DNA of 64,000 nucleotides from Primorskyibacter flagellatus (GCF_900176485.1 NZ_FWYD01000003.1:62001-126000), one strand, 5' to 3'. Positions 53,982 through 63,301 are shown, counted from the stretch's first letter. Numbers and translations: made by a program. Notes: a model not told the origin generated them from the sequence alone.

Positions 53982-55328
53982 ATGAAGGGTCCAATCAACG
54001 CGTCCGATGAATATAGCGCGCCCTTGTCCGGGGCGTCGATTCTGGTGATCGACGACGAACCCGGAATGCGCAATTTTCTGAAGAAAATCCTTGAACCCAG
54101 GGTCAAGCGGGTGGAGCAAGCCGCGAGTGCGAATGAGGCGTCGCGCAGGCTGGATGAGACGCATTTCGATCTGGTCATCGTGGATAACATCATGCCCGGA
54201 ATGTCCGGGCTGGACTGGGTGACCGAGCAGCAGCGGCTGGGGTTTTTCGCGGACACGATCCTGATGACCGCCTATGCCGATCTGGAAACCGCGATTGCCG
54301 CCCTGCGCGCCGGGGTGAGCGATTTTGTGTTGAAACCGTTTCGCGCCAATCAGATCCTTGGTGCCGTGGCCCGCACGCTGGATCGCAAATACCTGCGCCG
54401 GGACAACACGCTTCTGCGCCGGGAATTGTTGTCGGATGTCGGTTACGGGCAGTTGCTGGGCAAGTCCGAGGCGTTGAGTGCCGTCCGCGCGCTGCTGCAC
54501 AAGCTGGCACCTTTACCGACACCGGTGTTGTTCACGGGGGCCAGCGGCACCGGCAAGGAATTGGCGGCGCGGCATCTGCACAAGCTGTCGGACCGCGCCG
54601 AAAAGCCGTTTGTCACCGTCAATTGCGCGGCGATTTCCCTGGATCGGATTGCCGCGGAACTGTTTGGTGTGGTCGAAGAGAACGACCGGCTGCGCCCCGG
54701 TCTGTTGCTCCTGGCTGATGGCGGGACGCTGTTTCTGGACGAGGTCGCGCAGATGCCCGAGCAGCTTCAGGTCGCGCTCTTGCGGGTGCTGGAGGATCAG
54801 CGCGTCCGCCCGGTCGGCGCTGAACGCGAGTTGATGCTGAACCTGCGCTTCCTGTTTGCCACCAATGCCGATCTGGAACAGGCCGTGGCGGATGGCAGGT
54901 TTCGCGCCGATCTTTACCACCGCATCAACGTGTTCGAGATTTCCATGCCGCCGCTTCGGGACCGGTCAGAGGATATTGTCGAATTGGCGGCGTTGTTCAT
55001 GGACCAGTTTGCCGTGACGCTGGGCATGCCGGGGCTGGATCTTGATGCGGAAACGCTGTTGAAGATGCGGCGCTACGACTGGCCGGGGAATGTGCGCGAG
55101 TTGAAGAACCTGATTGAGAGGTCGGTGATTCTTGGCGCGTTCCCCGAGGGGTTTACGGGCGGTGCGGCCATCTCGGGCACGCAGGCGATCGAGAATCTGG
55201 ATATGGTCACGCAACGCCACATCCTGCACGTTCTGGACCTTTGTGATGGCAACCGGGCCGAGGCCGCGCGTCGGCTGGGCGTGTCGCGCAAGACCATCGA
55301 CCGCAAGGTTGCCAGTTGGGAGGCCTAG
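53982..55328 (+). CDS. NtrC-type response regulator lacking the GAFTGA loop
   Basis: Response regulator of 448 residues. The receiver domain (about 20-140) has the phospho-acceptor Asp68 in VDNIMPGMSG. The AAA+ domain has Walker A TGASGTGKE and Walker B DGGTLFLDE. A Fis-type helix-turn-helix ends the protein (NRAEAARRLGVSRKTIDRK). Between ELFG and GGTLFLDE, where sigma-54 activators carry GAFTGA, the sequence is VVEENDRLRPGLLLLAD, four residues shorter and without the motif. It may therefore work with sigma-70, as described for Rhodobacter NtrC. ATG at 53982 with a GAAGGGG site. Confidence 0.88.
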   Translation: MKGPINASDEYSAPLSGASILVIDDEPGMRNFLKKILEPRVKRVEQAASANEASRRLDETHFDLVIVDNIMPGMSGLDWVTEQQRLGFFADTILMTAYADLETAIAALRAGVSDFVLKPFRANQILGAVARTLDRKYLRRDNTLLRRELLSDVGYGQLLGKSEALSAVRALLHKLAPLPTPVLFTGASGTGKELAARHLHKLSDRAEKPFVTVNCAAISLDRIAAELFGVVEENDRLRPGLLLLADGGTLFLDEVAQMPEQLQVALLRVLEDQRVRPVGAERELMLNLRFLFATNADLEQAVADGRFRADLYHRINVFEISMPPLRDRSEDIVELAALFMDQFAVTLGMPGLDLDAETLLKMRRYDWPGNVRELKNLIERSVILGAFPEGFTGGAAISGTQAIENLDMVTQRHILHVLDLCDGNRAEAARRLGVSRKTIDRKVASWEA

Positions 55329-55330
55329 CC

Positions 55331-56341
55331 TCAGACGTTGTAATAGTCGCGATACCAGCGCGCGAACCGGTCGATCCCCTCGCGAAAGTCCGTTTGTGGG
55401 CGATAGCCGGTCAGCGTGTGCAGCAATGAAGCTTCGGCCCATGTGGCGGGCACGTCGCCTTTCTGCATTTCCATGTAGTTGCGCTTTGCCTTCACGCCAA
55501 GGCTGTCTTCGATCGCCTCGATGAAATCCAGCAGCCGTACCTTGTCCGAATTGCCGATATTGACGACGCGGTAGGGTGCCACTGGCGACAGGCTGTCGCC
55601 CTCGGGCACCACGCCATCTTCGGGCCGCACGGGTGCTGCGTCTATCAGCAGCCGAATGGCGCGGACCAGATCCTCGACATAGGTGAAGTCGCGATACATG
55701 TCGCCCTGATTGTAGATGTCGATCGGGTCGCCTTTCAGCATCGCGTTGGCGAATTTGAAATAGGCCATGTCGGGCCGTCCCCATGGGCCGTAAACAGTAA
55801 AGAACCGGAACATCGTCGTGGGCAGGTTCCACAGATGCGCATAGGAATGGCCCATCGCCTCTGTCGCCTTCTTGGTGGCGGCGTAGATCGTCATCGGCGT
55901 GTCGGCCTTGTCGGTCTCGCGGAAGGGCATTTCGGTGTTCGCGCCGTAGACAGAGCTGGTGGAGGCCATCAGCAGGTGATCCACTTCGTGTCGACGGGCG
56001 GCCTCCATCACGTTGAATGTGCCGGTGACATTGGCATCGACATAGGCGCGCGGATTTTCAAGGCTGTAGCGCACACCCGCCTGGGCGGCCAGATGCACGA
56101 TCACGTCGGGGCGGAAATCGTCGGCCGCCTTGTCGAAGGCGGCAACATCTTCCAGCATCGCCTCTGTCATCGAAAACCTGTCCGATTGCAGCAGCATCGC
56201 GTTGCGGCGCTGTTTCAGGGTGACGTCGTAATAATCCGTCATCCCGTCATACCCGTGTACCGCGTAACCTTCGGCCAGCAGAAGCTGCGCAAGGTGAAAG
56301 CCGATGAACCCTGCGGTTCCGGTGATCAGGATGCGGCGCAT
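55331..56341 (-). CDS. NAD-dependent UDP-sugar epimerase (UDP-glucuronate 4-epimerase-like)
   Basis: Short-chain dehydrogenase-type epimerase of 336 residues. The NAD motif is ITGTAGFIGFHLAQLL, and the catalytic Tyr153/Lys157 pair lies in YAATK with Ser residues in ASTSSVYGA. Further family blocks are YDVTLKQRR and PWGRPDMAYFKF, typical of UDP-glucuronate 4-epimerases (LspL/Cap1J type). It should supply UDP-galacturonate for surface polysaccharide. Convergent with the response regulator, the stops being 2 bases apart. The C-terminal YRDYYNV is complete. Confidence 0.88.
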   Translation of the reverse strand: MRRILITGTAGFIGFHLAQLLLAEGYAVHGYDGMTDYYDVTLKQRRNAMLLQSDRFSMTEAMLEDVAAFDKAADDFRPDVIVHLAAQAGVRYSLENPRAYVDANVTGTFNVMEAARRHEVDHLLMASTSSVYGANTEMPFRETDKADTPMTIYAATKKATEAMGHSYAHLWNLPTTMFRFFTVYGPWGRPDMAYFKFANAMLKGDPIDIYNQGDMYRDFTYVEDLVRAIRLLIDAAPVRPEDGVVPEGDSLSPVAPYRVVNIGNSDKVRLLDFIEAIEDSLGVKAKRNYMEMQKGDVPATWAEASLLHTLTGYRPQTDFREGIDRFARWYRDYYNV

Positions 56342-56556
56342 ATCAGGTCTCCACGGTCTGTTTCTTCTGGGTGCATAAATGATGCAGGCCTGACGCGTAT
56401 CTGCCAGAGGATCGGGCCGGTGTCGACGTCAGACTGTCCATGTTGCTCGGTTTGCACATGGTACGTTCGCAAAACCCAAACGCACGCCGCATCTTCCAAC
56501 CGTCAAGGCACCGCGTTAGGCTTTGTCTGCCGGCATCTCGACAAAGGACCCCTTGG

Positions 56557-57438
56557 ATGAAACCGATCCGCTCATTTCTGTTCGTACCAGCCAATAAGGA
56601 ACGGATGATCGACAAGGCCGCGGATGCGGGTGCCGATGCGATCATCCTCGATCTCGAAGACAGCGTGCCGCCGGACGAAAAGGCACAGGCCCGTGCGCTG
56701 GTCGCAGGCAAGATTGAAGGTTTGGCGGCAAAGGGGCAGCGCGTCTGGGTTCGGGTCAACAAGTCGGCGCATCTTTATGACTACGACGATCTGATGGCCG
56801 TGGTGCAGCCGGGACTGGAAGGCATCGTCGTTTCCAAACCCTGGGGGCCGGAGGATGTGCATACCGCAGCCTGTATGGTCGCGGAGGCCGAGAGCCGCAA
56901 CAATCTGGAGATCGGCTCTGTCAGGCTGATCCCGATCCTTGAAACCGCCCGGTCGATGCAGTTGTGTTTCGAGATTGCAGAGCATCCGCGCGTTGCCGGG
57001 ATTGTCGGATGTACGGCAAAAAATGCCGATGTGGCCCGCGCGCTGGGGTTCATCTGGACCGTGGAAGGGCGCGAAACCGATTACCTCAAATCGCGTGTGG
57101 TCATGGCCGCCCGCGCCGCCGGAAAGCTGCCGATTGGAGGGCTATGGCAGCAGGTCAAGGATCTTGACGGGCTGGAGAGCTTCACGAAATACGACCGCCA
57201 GTTGGGCATGGCGGGGGATTTGATCCTGCACCCCTCGAATGTCGAGGTCGTGAACCGCGTTTTCACCCCCACGCTCGAGGAGGTCGCCTATTACAGGGGC
57301 ATGGTCGATGCGCTGGACGCGGCGCAGGCGGCCGGGCGGGCGTCGGTCATGTATGATGGCGAGCATATCGACATCGCCCATGTAAAGACCGCCCGCGACA
57401 TCATTGCGCTGGCCGAAGGGTTTGCCGAGAGACGTTGA
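56557..57438 (+). CDS. HpcH/HpaI-CitE family CoA-ester lyase
   Basis: Enzyme of 293 residues in the citrate lyase beta / malyl-CoA lyase superfamily: PIRSFLFVPANKERMIDKAADAGADAIILDLEDSVPP at the start (only key parts counted), VWVRVN, LIPILETARSM and a C-terminal lid region. The metal-binding Glu and Asp and the CoA-binding Arg positions are kept. Candidates are (3S)-malyl-CoA thioesterase (Mcl2 type) or a methylmalyl/citramalyl-CoA lyase of acetate assimilation. The ATG at 56557 gives the usual length. It converges on a MaoC hydratase gene with only one base between the stops. Confidence 0.8.
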   Translation: MKPIRSFLFVPANKERMIDKAADAGADAIILDLEDSVPPDEKAQARALVAGKIEGLAAKGQRVWVRVNKSAHLYDYDDLMAVVQPGLEGIVVSKPWGPEDVHTAACMVAEAESRNNLEIGSVRLIPILETARSMQLCFEIAEHPRVAGIVGCTAKNADVARALGFIWTVEGRETDYLKSRVVMAARAAGKLPIGGLWQQVKDLDGLESFTKYDRQLGMAGDLILHPSNVEVVNRVFTPTLEEVAYYRGMVDALDAAQAAGRASVMYDGEHIDIAHVKTARDIIALAEGFAERR

Positions 57439-57439
57439 A

Positions 57440-57904
57440 TCAGCCCGAGGCCGCCGGGGATTTCAGTTGCAGCCCACTGCGTTTGCACTGCGCGACCAAC
57501 ACGTCGTTCTGATTGTAGGCACGGTGGATGAAGGTGACGATTCCGGCATTGGGGCGCGATTTGCTGTCGCGCAGTTCTGCCACCTCGGTTTCTATCCGCA
57601 ATGTATCGCCGTGAAACACCGGCGCGGGAAAGCGCACCTCGTCCCAGCCCAGATTGGCAATGGCCGTACCCAGCGTCGTGTCGCCGACAGAAATGCCAAC
57701 CATCAGCCCCAGCGTGAAGCCGCTATTGACCATGCGTTGGCCGAATTCGGTTTCTTCCTGGCAGTATTTTTCGTCCAGATGCAGCCGTGCGGGATTATGC
57801 GTCATTGCGCAAAACATCACGTTATCCGTCTCGGTGACGGTGCGGTGCAGCGCATGTTTGAAAACCTGCCCGACCTCCAGCTCATCGAAATATAGACCTG
57901 CCAT
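57440..57904 (-). CDS. MaoC-like hot-dog hydratase
   Basis: Protein of 154 residues with the MaoC hot-dog fold: YFDELEVGQVFKHALHRTVTETD, THNPARLHLDEKYC, FGQRMVNSGFTLGLM and VFHGDTLRIETEV. The Asp/His hydratase positions normally found in the D-x(4)-H loop are represented by NPARLHLD. It probably hydrates or dehydrates an enoyl-CoA. Paralogue-like to the gene at 61883-62326. The start at 57904 is chosen over 57943 because it begins directly at the conserved domain. Confidence 0.82.
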   Translation of the reverse strand: MAGLYFDELEVGQVFKHALHRTVTETDNVMFCAMTHNPARLHLDEKYCQEETEFGQRMVNSGFTLGLMVGISVGDTTLGTAIANLGWDEVRFPAPVFHGDTLRIETEVAELRDSKSRPNAGIVTFIHRAYNQNDVLVAQCKRSGLQLKSPAASG

Positions 57905-58031
57905 CTGTTGCCCCTTATTTACGGTGCCGGTCGCGCGGATCACGCGGCCGGCTTGGTAAATCAGACATTAGCAAGCGTCGCGCCGGTTGTCTTGTGGTGC
58001 GAAGGGCGTCATGCGCGGCGCGCGTGGCGAG

Positions 58032-58054
58032 GCCCCGGTTCAGATGACCGGGGC
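58032..58054 (-). terminator. Hairpin across the desaturase stop codon
   Basis: GCCCCGGT (58032-58039) pairs with ACCGGGGC (58047-58054) around a loop that holds the stop codon. There is no T-run, so intrinsic termination is doubtful; it may protect the mRNA end. Confidence 0.35.
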
Positions 58055-59092
58055 AGGTTGCGCAAACTTTGCGCGGGCTTGGCGAAACGTCAGCAGGCGG
58101 CGCGTTTCTTCATCCCACAGATGCATCCGGGCGTTGCGAAAGCTCTCGCGGATGGTCAAGCGGTTGCCATCGGCCAGTTCGGAATGATCGCGCAGGACTT
58201 CCGGTAGTCGGTAGAACGGGATGCGGCTATAAAGATGGTGCACATGGTGGATGCCGATATTGGCGCTCAGCCATTGCAGGACAGCAGGCATGACATAATG
58301 CGAGCTTCCGTGCAGCGCCGCGTCATGCAGTTGCCAGTTTTCGTCCGTGTCCCAGTGAGCCGTTTCAAACTGGTGCTGGACGTAGAAAAGCCAAACGCCC
58401 GTGGTGGCCGCCAGCAGGGTCGAGGGCAGAAATATCAACAGAATCGGCATCACGCCGCCGAAATACAGGATCAGGCCCAACCCGATCAGCACTGCCGCAT
58501 TGTTGCACATCGCGCTGACCCAAAACCGCGCACGCCCCATCAGCCCAAGTGGCACGCGGTTCTGCACCAGAAAGATATATCCCGGCCCCAAGCCGAACAG
58601 GATGACGGGGTGTCGGTACAACCGGTACATCAGCCGGTGGAATGGCGTCAGTGCGCGGTATTCTGCAACTGTCATGGTATGGATGTCGCCCATGCCTCGC
58701 CGCCCCAGATTGCCAGAGCTGCTGTGGTGGACGGAATGGGTGTGTCGCCAGACGCCGTAGGGGGTCAGGGTCAGCACGCCGATCACCCGGCCCAGCCAGT
58801 CGCTCATCGAGCGGTTCTTGAAATAGGCACCATGCCCACAATCATGTTGAATGGCGAAAAGACGCAACAGGAATGCGGCATTGACCACCGAGATCGCCAG
58901 AGTCAGCCAATAGCTGATCCCAAGTGACCACCAGGCCAGCGCCCATAGCAGGACGAAGGGGCCAAGCGTCACGCCAAGCTCAAAAAGGCTGCGGGATGTG
59001 TCAGGCTCACGGTATCCTGAAAGGATCTTGATCCATTCTCTTGCAGGTCGGTTGGCGGCCTGAAGCCGGGTCGGGTCAGTTTGATCGAACAT
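58040..59092 (-). CDS. Membrane fatty acid desaturase
   Basis: Integral membrane di-iron desaturase of 350 residues. The three histidine boxes are HDCGH (about residue 89), HTHSVHH (about 125) and HHVHHL (about 288), with four hydrophobic segments between them. The group introduces double bonds into acyl chains, or hydroxylates related lipids. Regiospecificity cannot be read from sequence. It appears monocistronic, with a 214-base gap upstream. Confidence 0.86.
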   Translation of the reverse strand: MFDQTDPTRLQAANRPAREWIKILSGYREPDTSRSLFELGVTLGPFVLLWALAWWSLGISYWLTLAISVVNAAFLLRLFAIQHDCGHGAYFKNRSMSDWLGRVIGVLTLTPYGVWRHTHSVHHSSSGNLGRRGMGDIHTMTVAEYRALTPFHRLMYRLYRHPVILFGLGPGYIFLVQNRVPLGLMGRARFWVSAMCNNAAVLIGLGLILYFGGVMPILLIFLPSTLLAATTGVWLFYVQHQFETAHWDTDENWQLHDAALHGSSHYVMPAVLQWLSANIGIHHVHHLYSRIPFYRLPEVLRDHSELADGNRLTIRESFRNARMHLWDEETRRLLTFRQARAKFAQPAPVI

Positions 59093-59306
59093 GTGCCTGC
59101 TTTTTTATCGTTGTCACCCGATCTCATAGACCAATACACCGCAGTCGGAAACTGCGCATTTTGGACATGATCGCAGAATCGCGCGCGTTGATGCCATATT
59201 TATTGCCGTCTCCGGGCATACATCGACATCTGGTTGAGTCCGCTGTCTGCAATACGCGTCAGGGGGCAGTCAACGCCATGCATTGTGTCCTTTGAGGATA
59301 TTGCAA

Positions 59307-60350
59307 CTAGCCCTTCAGGACGGTCAAAAATCTTGTGACATCTTGCTCTGGCAGGGACCAGTCGCATACCAGCCTGCCGGTCAGGAATTCGTCGGGGTCG
59401 TTACCTTCCTGCGTGCCTTCCCACAGGTGATAGATCGCACCGGCGTCTTGCAGGCGTTTATGCGTCGCGCGGGTCAGCTGTGCAAAGACCATGTTCGCGG
59501 CAGGTTCAAAGGCAAAGTCCACGCCGCAGTCGCGCAGCCCCTGGGCCAACTGTGCCGCCCGCTCGTTGGCCAAGCGCGCGAGGCGCAGCCACAGATCGTC
59601 CGTCAGATAGGCTGCCATCTGCGCTGAAAGATATCTGTGTTTGGAAAACAGATGACCGCCGCGCTTGCGCCGATATTCGAATTCCTGCGCGCGATCCGGA
59701 TCAAACAGGACAACTGCCTCGGCACCCATCAGGCCGTTTTTGGTGCCACCGAAGGACAGCACATCGACGCCCGCCTTCCATGTCATCTCAGCAGGGGAAC
59801 AGTCCAGCGCCACCAGCGCATTGGCGAACCGCGCACCATCCTGATGCACGGGCAGGCCGTAACCCTTGGCGACAGCGGCGAGCGCGTGCAATTCGTCCAG
59901 CCCGTAGACGGTGCCGCATTCGGTGACTGAGGTCAGCGAGACACAGCCCCGCTGTGGTCCATGCACACCCCGATTGCCCTCGGCCTCGATCGCCGCGCGC
60001 AAGGTTTCCGGCGTCATCCGGTCCCCGTCGCCGACCAGCGTCAGTTTCGCGCCGCCGGTATAGAATTCCGGCGCATTGCATTCGTCCTGATGGATATGGG
60101 CCACCGGGGTGCAGAAGATCGTCTGCCAGGGCTGCGTGACCGTTGCCAGACCCAATACATTGGCGGCCGTGCCGGTCGCGACAAGGTAGACCGCTGCTTG
60201 CGGTGCTTCAAAGATCTCCCGGATGCGGGTCTGCACCTCGGCGGTCAGTGGATCGTCGCCATAGCCCATCGCATAGCCGGAATTCGCCTCTGCGAGCGCG
60301 TCCAGCACCTCTTGCGGGACCGGGCCGGAATTGTCTGATGCGAAATACAT
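59307..60350 (-). CDS. Low-specificity L-threonine aldolase-like PLP enzyme
   Basis: Beta-eliminating lyase / threonine aldolase family protein of 347 residues. The PLP lysine is Lys204 in SFGGTKNG, the conserved HQDGAR segment precedes it (169-174), and the N-terminal DNSGPVPQEVLDAL is typical. It would split threonine or allo-threonine to glycine and acetaldehyde. It starts 3 bases after the ycgN stop, so it shares the ribF-ycgN operon. Confidence 0.87.
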   Translation of the reverse strand: MYFASDNSGPVPQEVLDALAEANSGYAMGYGDDPLTAEVQTRIREIFEAPQAAVYLVATGTAANVLGLATVTQPWQTIFCTPVAHIHQDECNAPEFYTGGAKLTLVGDGDRMTPETLRAAIEAEGNRGVHGPQRGCVSLTSVTECGTVYGLDELHALAAVAKGYGLPVHQDGARFANALVALDCSPAEMTWKAGVDVLSFGGTKNGLMGAEAVVLFDPDRAQEFEYRRKRGGHLFSKHRYLSAQMAAYLTDDLWLRLARLANERAAQLAQGLRDCGVDFAFEPAANMVFAQLTRATHKRLQDAGAIYHLWEGTQEGNDPDEFLTGRLVCDWSLPEQDVTRFLTVLKG

Positions 60351-60353
60351 CTT

Positions 60354-60833
60354 CTAGATCGGCTCCTCGATGATGTGGTCTTCCCAGTCGTCTTCGTCGA
60401 TCTCGAACTCCGGGACGGTGCGATGTTGCATCGACACGCCCGCGGCATGAACCGTGTCGGGATCCCCTGAAATCAACGGATGCCAATCGTATAGTGGCTT
60501 GCCCTCCCATAGCAGCCGGTAGGCACAGGTGCGCGGCATCCAATAGGCGTGACTGTCAATATTTTCGGGTTTAAGCACGATGCATTCAGGTACAAACTGG
60601 TGGCGGATCTCGTATTTTGCGCAACGGCAGGTGGTGTCGTCAAACAGCCGGCAAGCAACGCGGGTCAGCTCTACATGGCCGGTATCCTCGTCCTCCAGCT
60701 TGTTCAGGCAGCACTTGCCGCACCCGTCGCAGAGCGCCTCCCACTCCGCGACCGTCATCTGCCGCAAGCCTTTGGTCTCCCAGAAGCGTGGAGCCAAACC
60801 AGTCCGGTCGATGGGGTCCTTGGCCGGCTTCAT
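60354..60833 (-). CDS. YcgN/UPF0260 cysteine-cluster protein
   Basis: Protein of 159 residues of the UPF0260 (YcgN) family. Eight or more cysteines are arranged as CDGCGKCCLNK, VACRLFDDTTCRCAKYE, PECIVLK and PRTCAYRLL, probably a metal or Fe-S site. Function unknown. Its ATG overlaps the ribF stop (ATGA). Confidence 0.86.
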   Translation of the reverse strand: MKPAKDPIDRTGLAPRFWETKGLRQMTVAEWEALCDGCGKCCLNKLEDEDTGHVELTRVACRLFDDTTCRCAKYEIRHQFVPECIVLKPENIDSHAYWMPRTCAYRLLWEGKPLYDWHPLISGDPDTVHAAGVSMQHRTVPEFEIDEDDWEDHIIEEPI

Positions 60834-61762
60834 GCCTGAACCAGAATTTTGCGTGCCCGGACGCAGTCCTCGTCCATCTGCGCGATCAAAGCGTCCAGGC
60901 TTTCGAATTTCTCTTCGCCGCGCAGGAATTCCACCAGCCCGACGGACAGCGTTGCGCCGTATAGATCGCCTGAAAAATCGAACAGGAAGGTTTCAAGATT
61001 GGGTTTTTCGCCGTTGAACATCGGCCTGATCCCGATAGATGCAGCGCCGTGATACTGCCCCACATGAGGACCGTCCAATACGTCTACCAGCACTGCGTAG
61101 ACGCCGAATTTTGGCCGGTGCAGCCCGTCGATGGACATATTGGCCGTTGGGTAGCCCAGAACCCGGCCACGTTGTTCGCCGCCGATGACGCGGCCTTCGA
61201 TTCGGTGCCAGTGGCCCAGTTGCGCCGCCGCGTCACGCGGGCGGCCCTCTGACAAAGCCGTGCGAATCGCGGTCGAGGAGACCTGCCCGCCTGAGCCTTC
61301 CAGCAGTTTAGCTACCGTCACGCCGAAGCCCATTTGCCGCCCGAATTGTTGTAGATCGCTGACATTGCCCGACCTGCCTTTGCCAAAGCAGAAATCCGCG
61401 CCAACCACGACATGCCGAAGGCCAAGCCCCGTATGGATCACGCGGCGGGCAAATTCATCAGGCGTCAAAGAGGCGAGAGCGGCGTTGAAATTCAGCTCAT
61501 ACAGCCGTTCAACCCCCAGTTTTTCCAGACGCGAGGTGCGCGCCGTGCGACGCATCAACCGGAAAGGCGGGCTTTCGGGGGCGAAATATTCACGCGGATG
61601 CGGCTCGAAGGTCAATACGCCCAAGGGCGCATCCGGCGCGGCCTCCTGTGCCATCCGGATCACCGCTTGGTGCCCAAGATGCACGCCGTCGAAATTTCCG
61701 ATAGCGACGCTGGCGCCGCGATCTTCAGGGGCTACATACTGATAGTCGCGGATGATCCTCAT
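60830..61762 (-). CDS. ribF: Bifunctional riboflavin kinase / FAD synthetase RibF
   Basis: RibF makes FMN and FAD from riboflavin; 310 residues. The N-terminal adenylyltransferase domain shows IGNFDGVHLGHQAVI and VVGADFCFGKGRSG. The C-terminal kinase domain (about 180-305) shows RVLGYPTANM and the final RGEEKFESLDALIAQMDED. First gene of ribF-ycgN-threonine aldolase. Confidence 0.93.
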   Translation of the reverse strand: MRIIRDYQYVAPEDRGASVAIGNFDGVHLGHQAVIRMAQEAAPDAPLGVLTFEPHPREYFAPESPPFRLMRRTARTSRLEKLGVERLYELNFNAALASLTPDEFARRVIHTGLGLRHVVVGADFCFGKGRSGNVSDLQQFGRQMGFGVTVAKLLEGSGGQVSSTAIRTALSEGRPRDAAAQLGHWHRIEGRVIGGEQRGRVLGYPTANMSIDGLHRPKFGVYAVLVDVLDGPHVGQYHGAASIGIRPMFNGEKPNLETFLFDFSGDLYGATLSVGLVEFLRGEEKFESLDALIAQMDEDCVRARKILVQA

Positions 61763-61882
61763 CCGATTGGCCTATCCGCCCCGCGCGTCGTGTTCAAGCG
61801 AGAGATGTGTCGTCGCGGCCAACTATGGGCGTCTGTGACGGGCCGGCTGCCATGCGTCATGCCGCAAAAGCTGTACCTTCGG

Positions 61883-62326
61883 TCAGTCGAACTTGCGTGA
61901 CGGCGCCAAAACGACAGCCTCACCGATCAGGACCTTCTTGCCATCGACCGCGCAGTGACATTCCAGCGTCACACGACGCTTGCCATGATCAATCCCGGCC
62001 ACTTTGACCTCTGCATAAACCATGTCGCCGGGACGCACAGGTGCGAGAAATTTCAGCGTCTGACCCATATAGACAGTACCATGTCCGGGCAATTGTTCGC
62101 CAATCACCGCAGAGATCAACCCGGCGGTCAGCATGCCATGTGCAATTCGGCCCTCGAATATTGTATCCTGCGCATAGTCATCATCCAGATGCACAGGGTT
62201 CCGGTCGGTGGAGACCTCGGCGAACAGCTCGATATCGCGATCGGTCACCTGTTTGCGCAGGTGGCGTGTCATCCCCATCTCGATATCTTCGATGCAGATG
62301 GTTCCGCGAGGCAAATTGTCGAACAT
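61883..62326 (-). CDS. MaoC-like enoyl-CoA hydratase
   Basis: Hot-dog fold protein of about 147 residues. The hydratase motif is visible: VSTDRNPVHLDDDYA followed by FEGRIAHGMLTAGLISAV, with the Asp and His of the (R)-specific enoyl-CoA hydratase (PhaJ-like) group. The ATG at 62326 has GGAGG 5 bases upstream; an ATG four codons earlier (62338) is an alternative. Likely links beta-oxidation to polyhydroxyalkanoate or other CoA pathways. Confidence 0.85.
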   Translation of the reverse strand: MFDNLPRGTICIEDIEMGMTRHLRKQVTDRDIELFAEVSTDRNPVHLDDDYAQDTIFEGRIAHGMLTAGLISAVIGEQLPGHGTVYMGQTLKFLAPVRPGDMVYAEVKVAGIDHGKRRVTLECHCAVDGKKVLIGEAVVLAPSRKFD

Positions 62327-62428
62327 CCGGCCCTCCATGGCAAACTGCCTTGTAATATTCAGACGATAAGTCGCCCTTCTGGGAAACTTTATTACTTCGC
62401 AGTCGCAGAAAAGCAAGTCTTTTTAAGG

Positions 62429-63301
62429 TCAGCGAAGCTGTCCAATAGTATAGGTTGGAGAAACCTGTTCCTTTTCGAGATAGGTTTTCAGCGCCGATTC
62501 GTCGGGCTGATGAGAGGTTTTGGTCTCTTCTGCCGCAAGCCCACCGGAAATGAACAGCGAATCGATATCTTCGCCCATGGCGCCCTGAATGTCGGTCAAG
62601 ACGCCGTCCCCGACCGCCAGAATGCGAGAATCGGCCACATCCTTGCCAAGTTCCGCCAATCTGCGCCGCGCCAGATCATAGATCGGCGGGTAGGGCTTGC
62701 CGAAATAGAGGCTCTCGCCACCCATTTCAGTATAAAGTTTGGCAAGTGCCCCTGCGCACCATTCGCGCTGGTCCCCGCGGTCAACAATGATGTCGGGATT
62801 GGCGCAAAGAAGTGGCAGTCCCTTGGTCTTGGCCATCAGGAACTCGGGTCGCATGACCTCGGGATCGGCGAGGGGGTCCTCGGGGCCGCAGCAAACGATG
62901 CCTTCGGCCTCATCCAGTTCCACCCGGACAATCTCGACCGGATCTTCCACCAGATGCAGCGGGTCGAAAAAGCTCAGGTCATGGGGCTGGCCGATGAACC
63001 AGACCTTGCGGCCGACGGCACCGCGAAACATCGCAGCCCGACCGGAATCGCCCGACGTGGCGATTGTGTCATAGGCATCTGTCGGCACACCAAATTTCTC
63101 AAGCTGCTTTGCAACCTCGTTGCGGGCTCTTGGGGCGTTGGTCAGCAAAACCACCGCGCCACCACGCTGCCGGTAAGCCTGCAATGCCGCGACCGCGTCC
63201 GGCAGGGCCTTTATGCCATCATGCACGCATCCCCAAAGGTCCACGAACATCGCGTCATAGGTATCGGAAATCTCGGAAAGCGCAGAGATGATCTGGGTCA
63301 T
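62429..63301 (-). CDS. HAD-superfamily hydrolase, TIGR01459/NagD-like
   Basis: HAD class IIA phosphatase-like protein of 290 residues. Motif I is FVDLWGCVHDG, where the usual second Asp of DXD is Trp, as in the TIGR01459 subgroup. Motif II is LLTNAPR, motif III includes FGKPYPPIY, and motif IV is AVGDGVLTDIQGA. The substrate is unknown. Start: the ATG at 63301. Confidence 0.87.
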   Translation of the reverse strand: MTQIISALSEISDTYDAMFVDLWGCVHDGIKALPDAVAALQAYRQRGGAVVLLTNAPRARNEVAKQLEKFGVPTDAYDTIATSGDSGRAAMFRGAVGRKVWFIGQPHDLSFFDPLHLVEDPVEIVRVELDEAEGIVCCGPEDPLADPEVMRPEFLMAKTKGLPLLCANPDIIVDRGDQREWCAGALAKLYTEMGGESLYFGKPYPPIYDLARRRLAELGKDVADSRILAVGDGVLTDIQGAMGEDIDSLFISGGLAAEETKTSHQPDESALKTYLEKEQVSPTYTIGQLR

